Source: DATESN01 sp035270785 (lineage in GTDB: Bacteria; Bacillota; Clostridia; Lachnospirales; Lachnospiraceae). From it: DNA of 64,000 nucleotides. The notes under the pieces are model-generated. The model was not told where the DNA came from, did not search any database, and was given only the letters and a program-made list of their open reading frames with translations. Every line of letters starts with the position of its first letter. Position 1 is the stretch's first letter. The position numbers were made by a program, and so were the translations under genes. Below, piece by piece: positions 61,307-64,000 of this stretch. The stretch lies in assembly GCA_035270785.1 (NCBI GenBank), contig DATESN010000015.1, forward strand, positions 62,001 to 126,000. Direction: 5' to 3'.

Positions 61307-61335
61307 ATCATAATATACTTTTTAGCACTGGTCAA
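61307..61335 (-). promoter_or_regulatory. AGCS gene promoter
   Basis: Minus strand TTGACC (61335-61330), 17 bp, TATGAT (61312-61307). Confidence 0.65.
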
Positions 61336-61533
61336 ATCTTTAAAATGTAAATTCAGGTCTCTTTACAGGGAGGATGCCAAGTAATAATTAAATTACTTGG
61401 CATTTATTATGAAAAAGTTTTTTATTAATATGAATAGATTACTTCTTGCATTACTATTTTAGTATACATAACAAAAGTGTATAATTGATGTTATGTAAAT
61501 TAACTTATTCCAAATTAAATATGAACAAAGAAT

Positions 61534-61572
61534 GAACGCATCAGTACAATAGCACTAGATGCGTTCTTTTTA
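61534..61572 (+). terminator. Terminator hairpin between AGCS region and cyclophilin gene
   Basis: GAACGCATC (61534-61542) pairs with GATGCGTTC (61558-61566), followed by TTTTT on the plus strand; the minus-strand tail (ATTCTTTGTT) is weaker. It ends either the minus-strand cyclophilin transcript or a short plus-strand one. Confidence 0.7.
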
Positions 61573-61591
61573 AACTTTTAAATTTTAAAAA

Positions 61592-62113
61592 TTACAATTT
61601 TTCTGGTTCAGGATAAGAAATACCAAAAGTTTCAACAACCATTGATTTTATTTTTTGATCTTCTAGTGGTTTATCAGAATAATCTGTTTTTGTTTCGGCA
61701 ATTTTATTTACAATGTCCATACCTTCCATTACTTTTCCGAATGCAGCATAGGCTCCATTTAGATGAGGGGAATCTTTATGCATAAGGAAAAATTGTGATC
61801 CAGCAGAATTGGGGCTCATACTTCTAGCCATTGATAAAACGCCTTCTGAATGATCAAGATTGTTGGCAATGCCGTTTTGTGAAAACTCTCCTTTAATGCT
61901 GTATCCTGGACCACCCATACCAGTTCCGTCTGGGCAACCTCCTTGAATCATAAAACCTTTAATAACTCTGTGAAAAATGAGCCCGTCGTAATATTTTTTT
62001 TCAACCAAATGAATAAAGTTATTCACTGAAATAGGCGCAACATCTGGAAAAAGCTCAGCCTTCATAATATCTCCGTTTGTCATTGTAATTGTAACTATTG
62101 GATTTTGTGTCAT
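61592..62113 (-). CDS. Peptidyl-prolyl cis-trans isomerase, cyclophilin type
   Basis: A 173-residue single-domain cyclophilin that speeds proline isomerisation in protein folding. FHRVIKGFMIQGGCPDGTGMGGPGY carries the catalytic Arg and Gln, VLSMARSMSPNSAGSQFFLM the peptide-binding block and AAFGKVMEGMDIVNKIAE the C-terminal one. There is no signal peptide, so it is cytosolic. The ATG ending at 62113 is preceded by AAAGGAAA. It is monocistronic and divergent from the GNAT gene. Confidence 0.95.
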   Translation of the reverse strand: MTQNPIVTITMTNGDIMKAELFPDVAPISVNNFIHLVEKKYYDGLIFHRVIKGFMIQGGCPDGTGMGGPGYSIKGEFSQNGIANNLDHSEGVLSMARSMSPNSAGSQFFLMHKDSPHLNGAYAAFGKVMEGMDIVNKIAETKTDYSDKPLEDQKIKSMVVETFGISYPEPEKL

Positions 62114-62315
62114 TATAATATTTCCTTTCGTGATATATTAAGTAGATAACATATATTCTATAAGAAATAATAGTATTCGTAAAGGGAAATAGTAAAGATT
62201 GTATTTTAAAAAGAAATAATATGATTTGTAAAGGTATATTGATTTTTAAAATAGTATGCTACAATTCATACAAAATAGGTAGTTAAAAATAGCTAGATAA
62301 GGAAAAGGGATTAAG

Positions 62316-63212
62316 ATGAGCACCATACTATTAAAAACAATTATATTATTATTTATAAAAATAGAAAATGAGGAAGCAACTTTAGAGAATGAGGAAATAC
62401 CTCCAAGAAATGCGGGAACAGAGGATATGGATTCATTTATACTTCAACTAAAGTCGTGTAACATACATACAATGAAGGCATTTGACTTTTCAGAAGAAAA
62501 ATATTCCCTTGATGAAACACTAATTATTACAGATTGTAGCACTTTGGCTAGAAAATATATGAAAAAGGGATATCCAGTCATCGGATATCGCCATGGTTTT
62601 AACATAGATGATCTATTTTCTAAAGTTACTTACGTAGTAGAAAATCTTCAAGAAATTACAGCAGACTATTTTGTCAACATTTTTAAAAGATTTAAGAAGT
62701 TGCCCTGGGAGATTTTAGAGACAAGACGTTGTAGAGTTCGTGAAATAACGGTAGATGATACAGAGGCACTTTATAAAATATATAAAGATCCATCCATAAC
62801 CCTTTATATGGAAAACCTATTTGGTAATCCATTAGAAGAAAAAGAATATATAAAAAATTATATTTCATCAATCTATGGTTTTTATGGTTTTGGAATGTGG
62901 ATTATTGAATTAAAAGAGACGGGAGAAATAATTGGACGTGGAGGATTAGAGCAAAAAGAAGATTCAAAACATCTAGAGCTGGGATATGTTATTGCCAAAC
63001 CATATCAACGGCAAGGGTATGGGAAAGAGGTTTGTTCAGCAATATTGCAGTACGGATATGAGAGTCTTGGGGAAACTATAATCGAAGCTATTATGGAAGA
63101 AGAAAACCAGGCTTCCCTTGCTTTATGCTCTAGCCTTGGTTTTCAATTTCACAGTAAAGTAATAAAAGATTTTAAGAATTACAAAAGATTTACGATTACT
63201 ATTCTACGATAG
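62316..63212 (+). CDS. GNAT acetyltransferase with N-terminal HAD-like half-domain
   Basis: The C-terminal 160 residues form a GNAT domain of the ribosomal-protein acetyltransferase type: RCRVREITVDDTEALYKIY opens it, ELGYVIAKPYQRQGYGKEVC has the acetyl-CoA loop (QRQGYG), and ASLALCSSLGFQF ends it. The N-terminal 130 residues are different: LIITDCSTLARKYMKKGYPVIGY resembles part of a HAD phosphatase-like fold but without its catalytic Asp motif. Substrate unknown. AAAAGGGA precedes the ATG. The 3' end overlaps the convergent HD-GYP gene by 14 bases. Function beyond the acetyltransferase fold is not clear. Confidence 0.78.
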   Translation: MSTILLKTIILLFIKIENEEATLENEEIPPRNAGTEDMDSFILQLKSCNIHTMKAFDFSEEKYSLDETLIITDCSTLARKYMKKGYPVIGYRHGFNIDDLFSKVTYVVENLQEITADYFVNIFKRFKKLPWEILETRRCRVREITVDDTEALYKIYKDPSITLYMENLFGNPLEEKEYIKNYISSIYGFYGFGMWIIELKETGEIIGRGGLEQKEDSKHLELGYVIAKPYQRQGYGKEVCSAILQYGYESLGETIIEAIMEEENQASLALCSSLGFQFHSKVIKDFKNYKRFTITILR

Positions 63213-64000
63213 TGATGTCCAGATCTTTCATAAGGTCGGCATCATAAAGTTGAACAGTTTCGTGATTAATATCGTCAATGATGCGAATAACAGGGCGAAA
63301 AGGCATAGACGTATTTTGAGACTTTACAATACCCCGAGTTCCATTGGATAAATTAACAACCACTCCATTTGGATAGATAGCTACATTTTGTAGTAACAGG
63401 CCAAGTAAGGTGGAATCAATTTTAGACTTCGAGCTTTCCATTAGTATTTTATATGCCTGATAGTTACTCATACTAGTTCGATAACAACGTTCCGCTGTAA
63501 GAGCATCATACATATCTGCAATAGCAGTGATTTTTGAAAAAAGATGAAGTTTATCGCTCTTTAATCCATAAGGATATCCTGAACCATCTAAGCGTTCATG
63601 ATGCTGCAACGCAATGATTCTAGATAACTCAGTCATGAAAGGGTTTTTCTTTAATAACTCATAGCCCAATAAGGGATGCTCTTTTATATGTTCAAATTCT
63701 TCCTTGGTAAGTGGAGTCGTTTTTAATAGAATAGAAGGTTTTAAAAGAGTTTTTCCAATATCATGTAACAAAGAGCCCTCCGCTAATTTGTATAACTCAA
63801 CCTTTGACAAGTTAAGTTGTTTTCCGATTAATAGACATAATACGGTTGTATTAATAGAGTGTATTAGGGTGGCATCATCAGTGGTTCCGATATCCTGCAA
63901 ACTAATTAAAATATTATCCCGTGAAAATAATTCTTCTAGTAAGATATTAATTGCATCTGAAAATATGGAAGATTTTAAATTTCCTTGTCTTTTTATAGAA
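63199..64000 (-). CDS. HD-GYP domain protein, 5' end cut by window
   Basis: This is the C-terminal part of an HD-GYP phosphohydrolase, the family that degrades cyclic di-GMP. The reading frame is open to the window edge (no stop and no ATG between 63900 and 64000), so the N-terminus lies beyond it. The metal-site motif is LLHDIGKTLLKPS, the GYP motif is HHERLDGSGYPYGL, and IADMYDALTAERCYR follows; all match active members. About 70 C-terminal residues (YPNGVVVNLSNGTRGIVKSQ) form a small beta domain common in this group. It overlaps the GNAT gene tail to tail by 14 bases. Confidence 0.9.
   Translation of the reverse strand, partial: SIKRQGNLKSSIFSDAINILLEELFSRDNILISLQDIGTTDDATLIHSINTTVLCLLIGKQLNLSKVELYKLAEGSLLHDIGKTLLKPSILLKTTPLTKEEFEHIKEHPLLGYELLKKNPFMTELSRIIALQHHERLDGSGYPYGLKSDKLHLFSKITAIADMYDALTAERCYRTSMSNYQAYKILMESSKSKIDSTLLGLLLQNVAIYPNGVVVNLSNGTRGIVKSQNTSMPFRPVIRIIDDINHETVQLYDADLMKDLDITIVE

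Larger units (their letters stand above)
61192..61591. other. Intergenic region, AGCS leader and ppi 3' end
   Basis: 400 bp. From right to left: hairpin 61534-61566, shared by the cyclophilin gene end; possible small plus-strand transcript unit 61480-61572; an 11-bp perfect inverted repeat, ATGCCAAGTAA / TTACTTGGCAT (61374-61404); the AGCS promoter (61307-61335); the leader terminator-like hairpin (61255-61293); AAGGAGG (61243-61237) and the mini-ORF (61224-61201). I could not match a glycine riboswitch here. Confidence 0.5.

Noticed and set aside
61321..61404. Glycine riboswitch upstream of the AGCS gene
   Set aside because: AGCS genes often have one and the region has GGTCTCTTTACAGGGAGG-like sequence, but the conserved glycine aptamer core could not be found on either strand.

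Overview
This is a low-GC, gene-dense chromosomal segment of an anaerobic, spore-forming Firmicute, most likely a member of the Lachnospiraceae or a close relative. The evidence is the set of sporulation genes (spoVT, spoIID, a spoIIQ-like gene and sipL, a clostridial coat gene), the T-box controlled isoleucyl-tRNA synthetase, the Firmicute order rapZ-whiA-crh/HPr with hprK nearby, ferredoxin-dependent arylpyruvate oxidation, and GTP-type PEP carboxykinase. I cannot name a genus. No rRNA, tRNA, CRISPR array, prophage or intact insertion sequence was seen.

Layout. 1-6.1 kb: the end of a SNF2 helicase, a glutathione peroxidase behind a candidate repressor site, spoVT, a VanZ-like protein, and nicotinate phosphoribosyltransferase on the minus strand. 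5.7-14.1 kb: T-box leader and ileS, glycogen phosphorylase, and an aconitase-family hydratase. 14.1-21 kb: spoIID and a catalytically dead spoIIQ-like gene, a possible group II intron scar, a truncated GH9-like lipoprotein, ddl and murF, then plsC and a PrcB-domain lipoprotein. 21.6-24.6 kb: pyrC-pyrK-pyrD. 24.6-29.8 kb: sipL, a small GNAT protein, the DUF1858/DUF438 pair, and a ClC chloride transporter. 30-37 kb: an AraC regulator divergent from a GH51 arabinofuranosidase, then a complete agr-type quorum-sensing locus (response regulator, GHKL kinase, cyclic-peptide precursor, AgrB), facing a secreted GH18 chitinase. 37-48 kb: pckG, a DbpA-like helicase, and a minus-strand operon with two arylacetate-CoA ligases around indolepyruvate oxidoreductase plus an ACT protein, then pyrG. 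48-59.7 kb: ftsH with a repeat-bearing tail, uvrC, and hprK-glcK-murB-rapZ-whiA-crh-like, then a lipid kinase and fructose-bisphosphate aldolase. 59.7-64 kb: an AGCS amino-acid/sodium symporter with an unusual leader, a cyclophilin, a GNAT protein, and an HD-GYP protein cut by the window edge.

How the genes fit together. HPr kinase, the Crh-like protein, a ROK glucokinase, aldolase, glycogen phosphorylase and PEPCK form a carbon-control and central-carbon set. The GH51, GH18 and degenerate GH9 proteins point to plant or fungal polymer use. The ior/paaK operon points to fermentation of aromatic amino acids.

The most interesting signals are regulatory. (1) Two identical 9-bp direct repeats 21 bp apart lie just upstream of a weak promoter in front of agrD, the geometry of AgrA/LytTR sites. 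(2) The sipL Shine-Dalgarno lies inside the 3' arm of the pyr operon terminator, with a sigma-E-like promoter inside the hairpin. (3) The HPr paralogue has Glu where His15 should be. (4) The symporter gene has a 7-codon in-frame mini-ORF and a terminator-like hairpin at its transcript start. All functional statements are read from sequence and from family knowledge recalled without database searches.
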